Assembly (NCBI GenBank): GCA_002104905.1
Contig: MCFE01000347.1
Location: forward strand, 25,609-89,608
Length of the DNA: 64,000 nucleotides
Source: Basidiobolus meristosporus CBS 931.73
Lineage: Eukaryota > Basidiobolomycota > Basidiobolomycetes > Basidiobolales > Basidiobolaceae
Reading direction: 5' to 3'
In this document: positions 9,799-22,573 of the stretch, piece after piece
Numbering within the stretch: the stretch's first letter is position 1
Layout of the letters: every line of letters begins with the position of its first letter
Position numbers and translations under genes: made by a program
Notes under the pieces: generated by a model
What the model saw: the letters and a program-made list of their open reading frames with translations, nothing else
The model's database searches: none
What the model was told of the DNA's origin: nothing

Positions 9799-11421
9799 TT
9801 AGTTAGTAAACCCCTGTGTTTTACGTGTTTCCCTGAAATGGAGTGGGCGATCGCTCAACAACAGCAAAGAAGTTGCGGCGGAAGAGACCTTGCTTGTTAA
9901 AAGGATAGGATCCTCATAAGAGGTTCCCAAAGGTGGTAGCTGAACAATTGAGCCTCGATTCTCCGAGTTTTTGCAAGAGTGGCGTGGTGAGATGGAAGGC
10001 AGCAGGTTGGCTTGTTTAGTACCGATATGATTCGAGTAAGGAACGGCAGAGGCATTAGAGATACAAAAGCTATTAAGGCCATTAGACATAATAGCTTTTT
10101 CATATTGTTGCAGAGAGTGACGAGTTGTTGGTGGAGCGGAAGGTGCGATGGTAGGTGTTGGTGGCGGAAGTTGAATTACCGAGGTCGTCTTATCAAGCGG
10201 TGTCAAACCATATGGGTCGGCCTTGATGATCAATTTCTTTTTAGATGCTGCTGAGGGCTCCGAAAGTACCTTATGATTGTTCCCTTCAACATTGGACTTT
10301 TCCTGAGTGGAGAGTGCTAGGTATCGCTTAGGTATTCTTGCTTCTTCAGACTCCACTGAGCGTTTCAAAGTTCGCGAACGTGTCGAGAAAATTTTGGCGT
10401 CTTCGCCCTCAATAATCCGAAACCCTTTAGCATGTGGATTATATTGCTTTTTCAGTTGATTGACTGCATTATTCTGATAATGGGTAACCGCGATGAAAGC
10501 TGCTTCCTCAAATACAAAAGTCTTCTCTTGTTGAATGCCTTCATTAAGTTTAATAAGGTGCACCCGAGGCTGATATTTGTGAAACGTTTTCAGAGGAAAA
10601 TAACCATCTGGAAGTGCGAATTCTGGATCAAAAGCACTCCTGCGACAATCCATGAATGATCCATTATTCAACACCTTGTTGTCAATCGAGTTCTCAAGTC
10701 TGTTAGTCAACTTTACTTTGGTAAAGGAAACGCCATTCTTGACCCAGTAAGCTCCTAATTGGCCAAGTGCTTTAGTCCACTAACCTGTGCTGTTCATGCC
10801 AAATAGATTCAATGATTTACCTGACTGGGGAGAGTCTGGGTGTGTATATTCTCTCGTGATCCAGCATTCCAAGCCGGGTCGCTTCTTTTCGCTCATCGTA
10901 TACGGCTGTGGCTGGCTCTTTGAAACATCGCTGTGGACCACCACCCATTCATCGTTGCGAAATTTAAATCTTTCTGGAGAAATCTGCTCAAAGTCTAGCT
11001 TAATTTTGTAAAGTGCATATGGGTCCAAGTCTGTTGCTTTAAATTTCAGGGAAGGAAAAAGACATCTTCCAGTTTTTGTAATTATCATCTCATTGGCGAT
11101 GGAGTTGAACTGCTTCCATAAGCTGGCCTCTTCAAGGTGCAAAGCCCCACGCTGCTGCTCTACTGTGCCGCCTACTATAGGCGTGCTTACCACTTGAGGG
11201 GTAGTCTGAATGGTGACTGCGGGTCCACTGGGTTATCAAACAATATATTAGCAGATGTATCCGAAGAAGTATTAAGAAGGTAATAGTGTCAATTGAGCTA
11301 AAGGTGGCTTTTTGGTATGAATACTACAAGGGAAATTTATTCCTGCTTGATAACTTTACCTAGGATCCATGGGATTTTGAAGCTTAGTATATGAGAAATC
11401 TCCAGTGTGCAGATTATTCAT
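9799..11421 (-). CDS. T-box transcription factor
   Basis: Minus-strand exons 11421-11360, 11227-10821 and 10754-9799 give 474 residues. Introns at 11359-11228 (132 nt) and 10820-10755 (66 nt) have GT..AG ends, and the second restores the T-box block HPDSPQSG-AYWVKNGVSFTKVKLTN. The DNA-binding domain covers about residues 57-269: LWKQFNSIANEMIITKTGRCLFP, LDPYALYKIKLDF, the HPDSP block, FHKYQPRVHLI, FIAVTHYQN and YNPHAKGFR. Compared with animal Brachyury, the segment between the EWV motif and HPDSP carries an insertion of roughly 15-20 residues. The C-terminal 200 residues are Ser/Pro-rich with basic clusters (SRTLKRS, PKRYLAL). They may include a nuclear signal and regulatory region. The upstream frame stays open beyond the chosen ATG, so more 5' coding or an extra exon is possible. 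Target genes cannot be inferred. Confidence 0.9.
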
Positions 11422-14400
11422 ATTCTTGACACCTGATCTGAAATTCTCAAGCTTGCTGCTATTTACAGTACTTCTACAGGTGAAAAATCCGTTGAAGAAA
11501 GTCAGGGGAAGTGTAATGAGAGCTGAAGTGCAGACTCCAACCTTTGGTGTTCTGTGCTAATCGAATTTGTATCTTTGCAGACAAGATTGGATATTTTCAT
11601 GTTTTCTCTACGTTTGTGCAAAACTATGTGGCAATCTAGCCCAGCTCAGCATCAATACCAGTGCTTCTTCACATACACCCTTGGGCTTCTTACCTTGGAC
11701 AATAGCTAACCAAAGGCTGACTATCCTTATCTTCAAATTAACTGATCAGAAAAGATTCTCTGTAAAGTCCGAAAGTAAATTGAGTTTTATGGCATTCGCA
11801 ACTGAACTGATCAAGGGCCTTTCAGATACAGGATGAACGCCACAGATGCTCGCCGGAAAAGACTACCCTTTTCATATCAAATATACGGTGATATATACTT
11901 TGGAATAGTTGATAGTTTATTCAGTCTGAGCTCCATACATACTTTTTAATATGGTAGTGTACCTTATTTAGTGAGATGAGTGACTGGGAGCAAGCTCGCG
12001 ATCAGAAAAACTTTCCTATATCGCTCAAATCATTCATACCATCACCGGCAATTACTAAAAATAGGCTATCTTCACTCACAACCATCGAGGCGATACATAC
12101 CTCCAATGTTTCATACTCTCAGAATTTAGCCAGGAAAGTTTAGCGGCCCTATAAGAGGTGAAATAAAACTATCGTAAAGCATCTAAGTTGGAGTCAGGTA
12201 TAGTTGTTACTAGTAATCTGGTAGTACTTGGATTTATATAGCCACTCTATATGCTTTATAGAGTACGCTATATGCTCATGAAATGACGTGTCGAACATTT
12301 GAATCGGATGAGTTCTCTACAGCAACTGATCAGTCCAGGATAGGTGATCAGGCTCACTTGTGAAGAGTTCATCACTATCCACAGCCAAACAGGCCACACA
12401 AGCCAAGCGAAGCCATTTCAGCATGGAGGGGCTTGCGTGTATAATCAGCGCATTTATCCAGGCTGTTAAGAAAGCATCACTGAGTCTGCCATGCCGAACT
12501 CCATCTAAGCCCCATTACTCTATACTAGATAAGACAACTGATCCCTGGCATTTCCATCAGCGCCTGGTGTGTGCTGCGCAGATGTGATTGTTGGCTTGCC
12601 ATCGCGTCTTAGTGGTAGTTTGTCTTTATTTAGATGATTGAACATATCACTGTGTTTCAACTGCCACTAACATAAGGGCTCATTTTAGTCACGCTCTACG
12701 TGTATTCACTTTAATTACGCGAACCTGAATGCCAATTGATTGTGAATGGTTGTCATTTATGAAACTTTACGTGACATCACACCCTCGGTTATCTTCCACT
12801 GAAACTTGTTGTTCGCTGTGATACAAAATAATTGGGAGTGGGTCGAAGGTTTGAGTGATGAGTTTGGCGAGATTCTGCTCGCATCGAAGTTTGTATTCGA
12901 CAGCAGCATCAGGCCTTTGCGTTCATGCATGATGATCCTATTGTAGATCCTGGATTGGACTGGAGAGCCTTTCGGGTATGTACCTAGACAACTACTGATG
13001 GATGCTGGATTGTCAGTTCTCAAAGGTGTGCGTGGGCCTCGATCCTGAAAAAACCGGTGGCCTTCCTTTCGAGACGACAGCTCAGCCACATTTGTTTACG
13101 AATGCATTGTAGCACTGGTATGTTTGTTAACTACTCCTGGGCGTTTTTACAGCGCAGCTTACTTAACACAGCGTTTCCTATACGTGCTTATTAGGAAACT
13201 ACTGCCAACATCTTGGCTGATCTGCAACGGTTGTGATCCGTCGGATCGCATGATGACCACCACAATCTTAAGTGCTGATGTCTTTTAGATTCAAAACTTG
13301 GAGAGTGTGCCTATTGAGCTATCAAGTAGAAGCTTCCCACCTTAGGGCATTTCGTCTTACATTGCGATGAATTCTCATCCTTCTATGCCTGGGCTTCAAA
13401 GTGTATCGACGTGGGCGTCCAGTCCATTTACTTTTCTAATACAATCGTATTATGCACTAATGTATTGTGAGTATGCGTTCCCTACTGCATTGCTCGATGG
13501 CGGCTAGTTAGATTCGTGAGTTCTGGGGCGACACATCTCTAATTGTTAGTTACCAGTGAATTTGGTATTCAACAACCATGCGAAAACTGAGAGTTGTAAT
13601 CAAAACCCATAATACTGATCATTAGCTCTAGGTGCGTGGCCTCGATGCGAGAAGGCGTTTACGACATATTTTTATGCCACACGGAGTTTTAAACTTTACC
13701 AAAATGCCGTGATGTAGCCGATCAAAAGCTATACACTGCTGTGTACAACTAATCGCCCAATGTAAAAGCTCTCGTTAGGCTAATTTTCAAAGTATTCTGC
13801 TGCTTTTCAAATTAATTCTTACGGAACACATTCTGACATTATTTGCAAGGCCTACCGCAATATCTATTTTCCGGGTTTCACAGATATATCAAGAATCATA
13901 GAACATGCAGGATTTGCATTTTTACTGGCACTCAGTTTGGCCAGGTCTTAATAGAGTATGGTTCCCAAAATCGGATCATATATTGTTGTGACTACTCTGT
14001 GATGTTGTGTTGCAGTTGCAGATACTTGATTCTGTTAGCAATATATCTGAACTTAAATAGTCAGCAAGCGAGTGTCATATGGATCTTCAGGTATTATGGT
14101 AATAGTGAGGGAAGGACTAAAAAGGATCACAGGAATCTATGTGCTCAGCTTAGGGGTATTGGATTAGTATCAGAGCTCCAGTGACTATCTGGACGGCACT
14201 TATACCTCAGTTCAACTGACATCACATAAGCTAAATATATAATACAATGTTAATAGTGACAAATATGTATCTAATTGAGAGAATGCTCTTGGTTGGTGAG
14301 TAATCTAGATGTTGGCTTAAGTGATCCCAGTAATATTTCAGAACTAAACTTTGCTTTGGTTTACTAAGCATCAAATCCTATGAAGAATCTGATACTTGGG

Positions 14401-15618
14401 ACTCATCTAACAATTGGTAAGTATTTTGTTGGTATTCAAATTGTATTTGCTAGTATTTGGATATTCCTTTTCCTTTGAAATTTTAGCTGTGAATGTTTGT
14501 CAAAGTAGGGTATAACTGAGTATCATATTTGGCATGAATGCTAGCTAGACTAGTCTCACTCATGAAAACATGTCTGCTCATCTATTAGATACCTTGCACC
14601 TGAGATTTAGAGGGCTCTAGGCTTAGAGAAGCTTGGAATTAAACATATATCATGGTGGTATTCTGCTGACCTTTGACTAATATTTTTCTTAGAAAAATGC
14701 ACTTTGAAACAGTGTACTCTCTAATGGGAGTACTCAAGTATACTACTACTGTAGCCATCTATTCTTCAAGACTGCCAGCAGGTGAGCATTCATATATTGT
14801 TTGGAGGAAATTGCCAAGCTGTGCTGCAGAATTATATATATATATATTTGCAAGGTAACTCTAAGTTTATAGATGGGCATTTTCACCTAAATCAACTAAA
14901 GTAAACCATGATTACTTTTTGAGCATGCCAAATTAAATGTGCTAATATATTGAAGAGTTTGAACTAGCATAGTTAGAAGCAACTTGCAGCTTTACAAATG
15001 TCTGCACTAATTACCTTTAAGGCTCAAAGCTTAATGTCATACTAGCATCCATATCATGATGTCATGATTGACAAAATACTCAGCAGGAATGGACACCATT
15101 ATTCTGACACAACAATAGAATTAGCTGGCTCTAATATATACTTGATTGTAGCACCCTAGTGTGCTGCATATAGTGGTATAGTCTGATAAATCAGTGACAT
15201 GCAGGTCATCTTTGATCTCAACTAAGCATCACTGTTTTCAGAGCTGATTTTCCAGGTCTTGGTTGCTAGGTGCAGCTTTGTTTAGTTACTCCTGGACAGG
15301 TATTATTTATGCTATCACAATCCTGAACACCCATGAGATTTGGCAAACTTGGCTTGAAGTGACTCAGAAAAATTACATTACAAAGTTTAACAAGTAGTAT
15401 TAGCTTGTGTATCCCACATATTTATGAGAATCCTTGTTTTCATGGACACTTGATTTTCTTAATTTCCCATCCTGGAGCCTTAAGGTATTCTAACAGTCTC
15501 ATTGCTGCCTACACTATAGGAGCAGACCCAGCTGGCTAGTTCATACAGTTACTTTATGTGGAACACCACTTGATGGTATCTTGATGGCCTTGATGTGGAT
15601 ATTGGTTGGCATTGTCAA
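11422..15618. other. Gene-poor AT-rich interval
   Basis: Upstream flank of the T-box gene, then about 4 kb of AT-rich sequence. Reading frames at 11567-11836, 12757-13089 (minus, GTG start) and 13843-14184 have no motif, no convincing start and strongly AT-driven composition. From about 14.2 kb base composition drifts toward that of the transposon block, so old, unrecognisable repeats are likely. I see no tRNA, rRNA or simple repeat worth naming. Confidence 0.45.
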
Positions 15619-16210
15619 TATGAAAAATAATTTGGTCCTGCAGGTGGATCCAATCCAGATCAGCCATAAATATCCTGTTTAGAGACCATCATAATAACAG
15701 CAGCTTGGAATTAGTGACCCTCCTAACAATCTAATAACAAAATCATGACAGTGCTTTGCTAATTTTACAGCCAAATAAAGGGATAAACTTGACAATATTT
15801 TATTGGTGCTGTATTGATATTAGCATGGTATTGTTGCAATCTTTCAGCACTCTATAACTATTTTAAGTAAATCCAGTTAGCTAGGACATCCAATTGCCTT
15901 ATATGGCAAGAAACTTGACAGTATTTTGATGGCCTCACAGCAAGACTCTGATGGCATTATATTAGCAGTATGATGGCCCACTGCTGGTTCTGTATAATGC
16001 TACCATACCAATTTACCAAATGGTATTTCCTTTTTCTACCTCACCTTGTGCAGTCCATATATTCCACTGTAGAATCACCTTCCTTTATTTGCTTACCCAC
16101 TACTACCTTGGGTATTCCACATATAGTTTGAGTCAAAAAAACTATGGCCTCCTGCTTACTAACCTCTACAAAAGCACACACCTGCCACAATTGACACACT
16201 TCTATCACCA
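15619..16210 (+). repeat. Left inverted arm of transposon copy 1
   Basis: The approximately 590-bp arm matches the reverse complement of 21488-21769 plus 22574-22887 along its whole length, by eye. Shared landmarks are TTTGGTCCTGCAGGTGGATCCA, a TGGCCTCACAGCAAGACTCTG block, the TTCTGTATAATGC block and CTATGGCCTCCTGCTTACTAACC. A same-orientation, more diverged relative lies at 38695-38935, and another at 40008-40428 plus 41571-41750. Confidence 0.75.
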
Positions 16211-16544
16211 CACCTCCCTATGAAAATCATGAGATGATCCCATCAAAAGGCCGTCACAGAGTTAACGTCCTGTGACTGAGAGATACTGATCTTGTCAGGA
16301 CTCTGTCCAGAGACCATTGAAAAATAATTGCACCCCAGATTTCACAAAGAACTTGGTCAAAAGTTTTCATCACAACAATGTATAAGTGGCTTTTGATTGG
16401 TTCCCTGCTAATTTGCTCACTTTCTGATCCCGGAAACTCTATTGCCTCCTACGTTAGTGTGAATTGGTTGGCTATTGCCTCTTTTTCACACTCCTTACTT
16501 CCTGACTCAACCATTTCTCTTACTTTTCATGCGTACAAATTGAT

Positions 16545-19420
16545 TTATTTCCGTTGAAACTTCAGTTGTACCTCAATTGCCAATTGTATTGACCTATACA
16601 AGTCTCTATACCCTACACTAATATTAAGCCCAACCCCACACCCAATAAGTAACTCCATTAAGATCCACCACTCAGTAAGTACTTCTGCTGTAACGCTCTG
16701 GCTCCACAACTTTGGTGGGAACCTAATGGCTTTATGCCACGGTTCATTCACTGGTTCCCACATGTCCTGGTCTTCAGCTGGCACTGTAAGGTCAAGCTCC
16801 TCATCTACCAGTCTTTGCAATAAATCCTTGCAATATTCCAGTGCATTTTCTTGAGCACTGCTCTTGAAGAAGTGCTGCAACCTCTTGGTGTGTCTATTAA
16901 TGTTCCAACACTCCACTGAAGGCATTGTGATAGTCTTTCAAGCTCTTTACATTGTAGCCTTGTCTGTCAGTGGGATCTCCACTCTGTCAACAATGGAGGC
17001 TGTGGAGGCTGTGGTAGACAAATTGCCTTTTTCAGCAAACTCATCTACCTTGCTGGACTGTAGCTCAACTGGCTGTGCTTCCAACTCTTGTGAAAACAGC
17101 TGTTTTCTTGTTGGTAATTCTTCTTGGCTATGATGGGATTCAGTCTGTTCCTGGCTTGCGGCATTAATTGGCAAGAACTGCAGTTTTCTTTGCATGCCTC
17201 CCTGTCTCAGGCTTGGGTAGACATCTTTCCCATTACCTTTTCCTTTATCACTGCCAGGTCTTTCACTGCTACTTTGTCTGAGTACTTCTTGAAAAGACCT
17301 ACGTTTTCTCCTGGATAAATTCTGCTCTGACGCATCTGTTTTGGCCTGCTTGTCCCTTGCTGGCACTCTTCTGGCAACCTGATGTTTCTTTTCAGCTTGT
17401 TTTGAGCTCTCAACCGTAGTTGTGACGGGCTCCTGTAAAAGCGGCTGGTTTTTATCACTGCCAGGTCCTTCACTGCTACTTTGTCTGGGTGCTTCTTGAG
17501 TGGTACTATGCCTTTTCCTTGATAAATTTGTGCTGGTGCATCCATGTCTGCCTGATTGTCCTTAATTGGCACTCTTCCAGCTGCCTGACATCTCTTTGAT
17601 GCTTGTCTGGAGCTTTTGGCCCTGATTGTAACGGGCTCTTGAGGAAGCCGCTGGTTTTTAGCCATGGCACCCTTGTTCTTCTGACTTTGATAGTTTCTGC
17701 TACTCATAAGATACTTTCTTAGCATACCAATGCTGGCCCAGAATCCGTTTGCCCATTTAAATCCAGGATAATGCTCATGGAACAAGTCAAGTGCATTCTG
17801 CTTGGCCTTGAGTTCCTGATGGTCCCATGGTATGCTGGCCTTAAGGTGATGGTGTGCTAGACTTCTGATGGCCTCTTGAATATTAGCCCACTCTTCATTA
17901 TTGCACTCAACGGTGTGGTAGGGTAAACATACCTCCCGCAGACAAGTTTACTCATATAGTCATTATGATATACTTATCCATATTTTATCTTATCAGTATT
18001 ATCCCATTCTTCTTTTGCCCATATTATCAGTATTATCCCCATATGATGTTTGCCCTGATTAGTTATTAGCATTAGTTATCCCAGATGTTATTCAGCTTTG
18101 TGATCAGTATATGTATCTACATAAGGCAAGTACCCGCGTCAGTACCCAAGACACATGACCTAAGTCTGTGTTACCATCCCTATCATTTCAATACCATCTA
18201 TGGTATTTCTATGTTGCACAGGTTTCAGACTACTGATTCCTGATTGGTAGAATGTGCTGTGCCTTTTAGAACCTTCCAGGACATTCTTGGCATATTTTAG
18301 CTCATACTGATGTCATCAAGAATTCCATTGATACCTAGAATCTTCTAGAACCTTGTCATTAGTAATCACTTGGCTATCAGGAAAAGTATTTAAGGGAAAG
18401 CAATCCCTCATCAATAAATCATCCCTTCTATCAGTAACACTTCTCCCTTATTGATTAGTAGTTGATCACTGCACCTGCCTTCAACAGTACATCTCAGACC
18501 TGCCATCAAGGAGCTTTTCAGGGTAGTGCACAAGACACACAGAGATCTTTGGAGACACTTGGAGCACCTTGGAAGCTAGAGAAGCAGGAGCTTTTACCAT
18601 AGTGACATATTGACCAAGACACCAGCAGTTTAGACACAGAGGTTATTGCACCCATCAGACACCTCACACACCTTGAGTTGTGTAGCTTCTCCCAGGAGTA
18701 CCTCTACACCATCACAATGGCTTCACAGATCTTCAATGTCTTTTGATTCTTAGGCTTTGGTATAAACACCACATTGTCTCCCTCCCATGCTGTGATAGGC
18801 TTTTCTGTGGGCTTTATCTTTGGGCACTGTTGTTGTGCTTCAAAGACTGTACAGTGTTCCTCTGCTTTTACATTGGGAAATGTCTCAATTCTTGGCTGTG
18901 ACATTGAGCTACTTGAGTTCCTTCTTTGCAGCAAAGATACTGCTTTCTCTACCTGGGATATTGATTGCTCTACACGTATTATCCACTCATCCTGTTTCTA
19001 GATTACTTCCTGATTTCTCTGGGCCATTGCATCTATCCTATCTGCCACTGCACCTAATTGCTTCATTAATGATTTTGTATGAGCTGACAACATACTTGCT
19101 AATATGGGTGGTGGTGATGTTATCATGGCCACTTGCTGATCTTCAACAGAGGGTACTGTGTTTGCTACATTCTCATCTGCCTGAGGATAATGGTCAGCTT
19201 ATGGCTCCACAGAGGTTCTCAATTGCCTACTTGACTGAGAGCCTGAGGAGTCTGCATTATTACCTTCAATGGGCACACTGACCACAGGGCCTTTTTTGAA
19301 TGTAGCCCTGCTTGTTGCACTGAATGTCAAAGTAAGCTGTTGTCCAACCGTTCTTCTGTTGCTGTCAGTGGTGGGGCTTGGTTGAGAACCAGACGGCTTT
19401 GCTTTGTTTTTTGGCGGCAT
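16545..19420 (-). pseudogene. TnpA-like companion gene of copy 1, interrupted by a solo LTR
   Basis: The start at 19420 gives a protein beginning MPPKNKAKPSGSQPSP, rich in Ser/Gln/Asn. A coiled-coil-like stretch follows (LMKQLGAVADRIDAMAQRNQEV..), then a conserved block around AIECNNEEWANIQEAI / HHHLKASIPWDHQELKAKQ / FWASIGML. The C-terminal half is basic with repeated QPLLQEPVT-like and SQSSSEGPGSDK-like units, and it ends VQLKFQRK before the stop at 16545. The frame is broken by stops and by the LTR at 17914-18716, which splits the EWANIQEA block. The same protein is recognisable in three other places in the window. I recognise no known domain. A DNA-binding accessory protein, as in other CACTA elements, is a reasonable but unproven guess. 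Confidence 0.7.
17914..18716 (+). repeat. Solo LTR, family A
   Basis: An 803-bp LTR with ends TGTGGTAGGG..CACCATCACA, inserted in the TnpA-like gene. The flanking 4-bp duplication is ACGG/ATGG, one mismatch; the unoccupied copies at 37015 and 45237 show ATGG. Three other LTRs of this family occur at 21770, 23645 and 26267 in the opposite orientation. No internal sequence remains, which indicates LTR-LTR recombination. Confidence 0.9.
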
Positions 19421-19642
19421 ATATATGGAAGTGAGTCAAACCAAAGGGGATATAGTGTTACATATACGTGTGTATGTGGTGCCACAACTTTATTTATAAT
19501 GCTTACAATGGCGGGTCTTCATTGAATCTTACATTCATGTAGGTGCAATGTCTCAAATACAAGACTGTCTTAAGCTCACATGAGTATTGACCAAAAAGTG
19601 ATATAATAGCATGATGTTGTTGAAGGTGAAACTGTTTTACCC
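19421..19642. promoter_or_regulatory. Shared divergent promoter of the transposon's two genes
   Basis: This 222-bp spacer lies between the two divergent starts. It is conserved in the copies at 35167-35390, 36110-36314 and 44313-44534, including CATATATATGG next to the companion start and GAATCTTACATTCATGTAGG and ACTTTATTTATAATGC landmarks. Conservation of this noncoding spacer while the genes decay fits a bidirectional promoter. Confidence 0.6.
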
Positions 19643-21149
19643 ATGGACAAGACTACTTTGACTCAACGCCATAAGAGAAGAGAAAAAAGACCATGTGGCT
19701 ATTGTGGCAAGCCTCTCAGCCATGAAGCACGCAGACAGCATAGGAAGTATTACAAGGATCATGGCCAGTGTTTTGCCACCCAAGTCATATTTGACCATTC
19801 ATTGGTCACTACTGTACCAGCATTATCTTGCCGGCCAGTTGCTACTTCTATATTGGCACCTGGCCGTCTTTATCACCTTGCACAAACCGAGTCAGGTGAG
19901 TTTGTGATGCCTTTAGGCTCACCTCAGCCTTCTGAATATGGCATGCAGAGTGATAGCTCTGAAGAAGAAGGTTCACTGATGGATCTTGACCCTATCTCCC
20001 CTAACAACAGTACCATGTATGAGCCCGGTCAAGTTCCTATATGCAATGAGACAACACCTGTTGAGACAAGTGCCAAGGATACTTTATGGAGCCAAGTGAG
20101 TCCAGTAATCCATCTACTGGTGAATGATGTGATGTTGTGGCTAGAGAAGTGGTGCGTTTCCACTAATATCAGTAATGGGGGCTTTGCGGATTTATTACTA
20201 CTTCTTGCCAAAATCATACCAGGATGCAACTTACCATGTACATGGTACAAGTGGACAACCGTCATGTGGCTGGCAACATATGATCCAAAGACTGTACTAA
20301 TTCCAGCATGTGTTAACAGTTGCATGGCATTCACATCCAAAAATGCTACTATTGCAACGTGTCCAAATTGTCATGAATCCACCACCATTGAGGGAAGACA
20401 TTGTTCACACTCCGGATATTTTCCGGTCATACCCCGTCTGAGGAAGCTGATGCAGTCCAACAAATATTGCAAAGCATTTCAAGCTAAATGAGCCCTTCAA
20501 GATACCGGAGAAATTTGAAAAAATTGGCACAATATTACAGAGTATCCTCTACCCTAAGTACTTCTCATGGGCTCCAATTAATATTCATATGCATATGCAA
20601 CAATACAAATGCAAAGACTGGATGAACTGGATATGTGTTTATTCAAGTGGTGTTCTGAAGCCATTCCTACCAAGAGTTCATTGGAAGCATTGGGAGTCAT
20701 ATGTGGACATTGTAGGAATATTTATCCAGTAGCAGATCACCAATGCCAACTTGATGCATCTACAGCTGTTGTGTGAGGAGTTTGTGACAGGATTTGATCA
20801 GCTATACTACAAACATAAAGCTGAATGCATAGATCTCTGCCGCTACTGTATCCATTCTCCACTCCATCTTGCATGGTGTGCGGAGAATATTAGGCCTTTC
20901 TTCACCTTTTGGGAGTTTCCTATGGAGCAGATGTGTGGGGAGATAGGAAGATGAGTCAAGTTGCAGGTACTACCATATCCCAATCTCATCAAGAATATTA
21001 CCTTCAAGTCTGTCATGGATGTGATGAGTTGGCACATGGAGGACAGCCAGAAAGAGTTGAAAAATACTGAGGACAAATGTGCACATAGAGACACCTATGC
21101 CTATGGCATTAAGAAGCTAAGCAGCCCCAATGCATGGGTATTCAGTTAA
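19643..21149 (+). pseudogene. Tnp2-type CACTA transposase, copy 1, internally deleted
   Basis: The start MDKTTLTQRHKRREKRPCG leads into a CxxC..H..H zinc-finger-like segment (CGYCGKPLSHEARRQH), an acidic linker, and the VIHLLVNDVMLWLEKW and CNLPCTWYKW blocks typical of fungal Tnp2 transposases. The first frame stops at 20491. Around 20480 the sequence jumps from SNKYCKAFQ directly to FKLNEPFKI-like sequence. It thereby skips roughly 300 residues that copy 2 retains, including FALALDGFSLNKYS, WPLILINLNL, GPKSPSNLDSYLYPL and GDTPAISK. The C-terminal part continues in other frames to 21149. The deletion removes the catalytic region, so this copy cannot encode active transposase. Confidence 0.78.
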
Positions 21150-21769
21150 GTAATGCAAAGTTAGGTTGGGTGCAACAAGCAACTAATTTTTATAAGGAAA
21201 ACTCCACCAAGATATGCTGGATTTCTTGTGGTTGCAAGCCCACTTCTGCACCATTTAATACAGAATTCACACAAACAAAAGCCAGAGCGCACCTATAACG
21301 GGGACTAGAATCCAGCAGGGAGAAGGAATATATTGGCTAAATACCAAGAAGTTCTTTGCCAATATTTGGGAGGTATTCATGGCAGAAGTGGCAACAACCA
21401 AGAATATGTTTGCAAGATGTATATGCTACCAGCAGTAAAAGGTATATAGCAACTTTGCAAGTATCACACTAAAAAGCCGTAAAGTTGAGGTGATAGAAGT
21501 ATGTCAATACAGCAGGTGTGCACATTTGTAGAGGTTAGTAAGCAGGAGGCCATAGTTTTCTTTGGATTTGAACTATATGTGGAATACCCAAGGTAGTGGT
21601 GGGTAAGTAAATAAAAAAGATGATTCTACAGTGGAATATATGAATTGCACAAGGGGAGGTAGAAAAAAGAAATACCATTTGGTAAATTGGTATGGTTGCA
21701 TTATACAGAACCGGCAGCAGGCCGTCATACTGCCAAGAAAAAGCCATCAGAGTCTTGCTGTGAGGCCAT

Positions 21770-22573
21770 TGTGGTGGTGTAGAGGTACTCCTGGGAGAAG
21801 CTACACAACTCAAGGTGTGTGAAGTGTCTGATGGGTGCAATAACCTCTGTGTCTAAACTGCTGGTGTCTTTGTCAATATGTCACTATGGTAAAAGCTCCT
21901 GCTTCTCTAGCTTCCAAGGTGCTCCAAGTGTCTCCAAAGATCTCTGTGTGTCTTGTGCACTACCCTGAAAAGCTCCTTGATGGCAGGTCTGAGATGTACT
22001 GTTGAAGGCAGGTGCAGTGATCAACTACTAATCAATAAGGGAGAAGTGTTACTGATAGAAGGGATGATTTATTGATGAGGGATTGCTTTCCCTTAAATAC
22101 TTTTCCTGATTGCCAAGTGATTACTAATGACAGGGTTCTAGAAGATTCTAGGCATCAGTGGAATTCTTGATGACATCACTATGAGCTAAAAATATGGCAA
22201 GAATGTCCTGGAAGGTTCTAAAGGGCACAGCACATCCAACCAATCAGGAATCAGTAGTCTGAAACCTGTGCAACATAGAAATACCATATATGGTATTGAA
22301 ATGGTAGGGATGGTAACACAGACCTAAGTCATGTGTCACGGGTACCAACGCGGGTACTTGCCTTATGTAGGTACAAATAACAATCACAAAGCTGAATAAT
22401 ATCTGGGATAACTAATGCTAATCACTAATCAGGGTAAACATCATATGAGGATAATATTGATAATATGGGCAAAAGAAGAATGGGATAATACTGATAAGAT
22501 AAAATATGGATAAGTATATCATAATGACTATATGAATAAACTTGTCTGTGGGAGGTATGTTTACCCTACCACA
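21770..22573 (-). repeat. Solo LTR, family A
   Basis: An 804-bp LTR, reverse orientation (TGTGGTGGTGTAG..CCCTACCACA on plus). It splits the right arm of transposon copy 1. Flanks CCAT/CCGT give a 4-bp duplication with one mismatch. Removing the LTR restores the arm sequence GAGGCCATCAAAAT seen in the left arm. Confidence 0.9.

Noticed and set aside
12360-12587. 5S rRNA-like or tRNA-like sequence
   Set aside because: A few words such as CATGCCGAACTCCATCTAAG recall 5S rRNA, but the internal promoter boxes and overall fold were not recognisable.
12757-13089. 110-codon minus-strand gene
   Set aside because: It needs a GTG start, shows no motif or splice context, and lies in AT-rich sequence with no other evidence.
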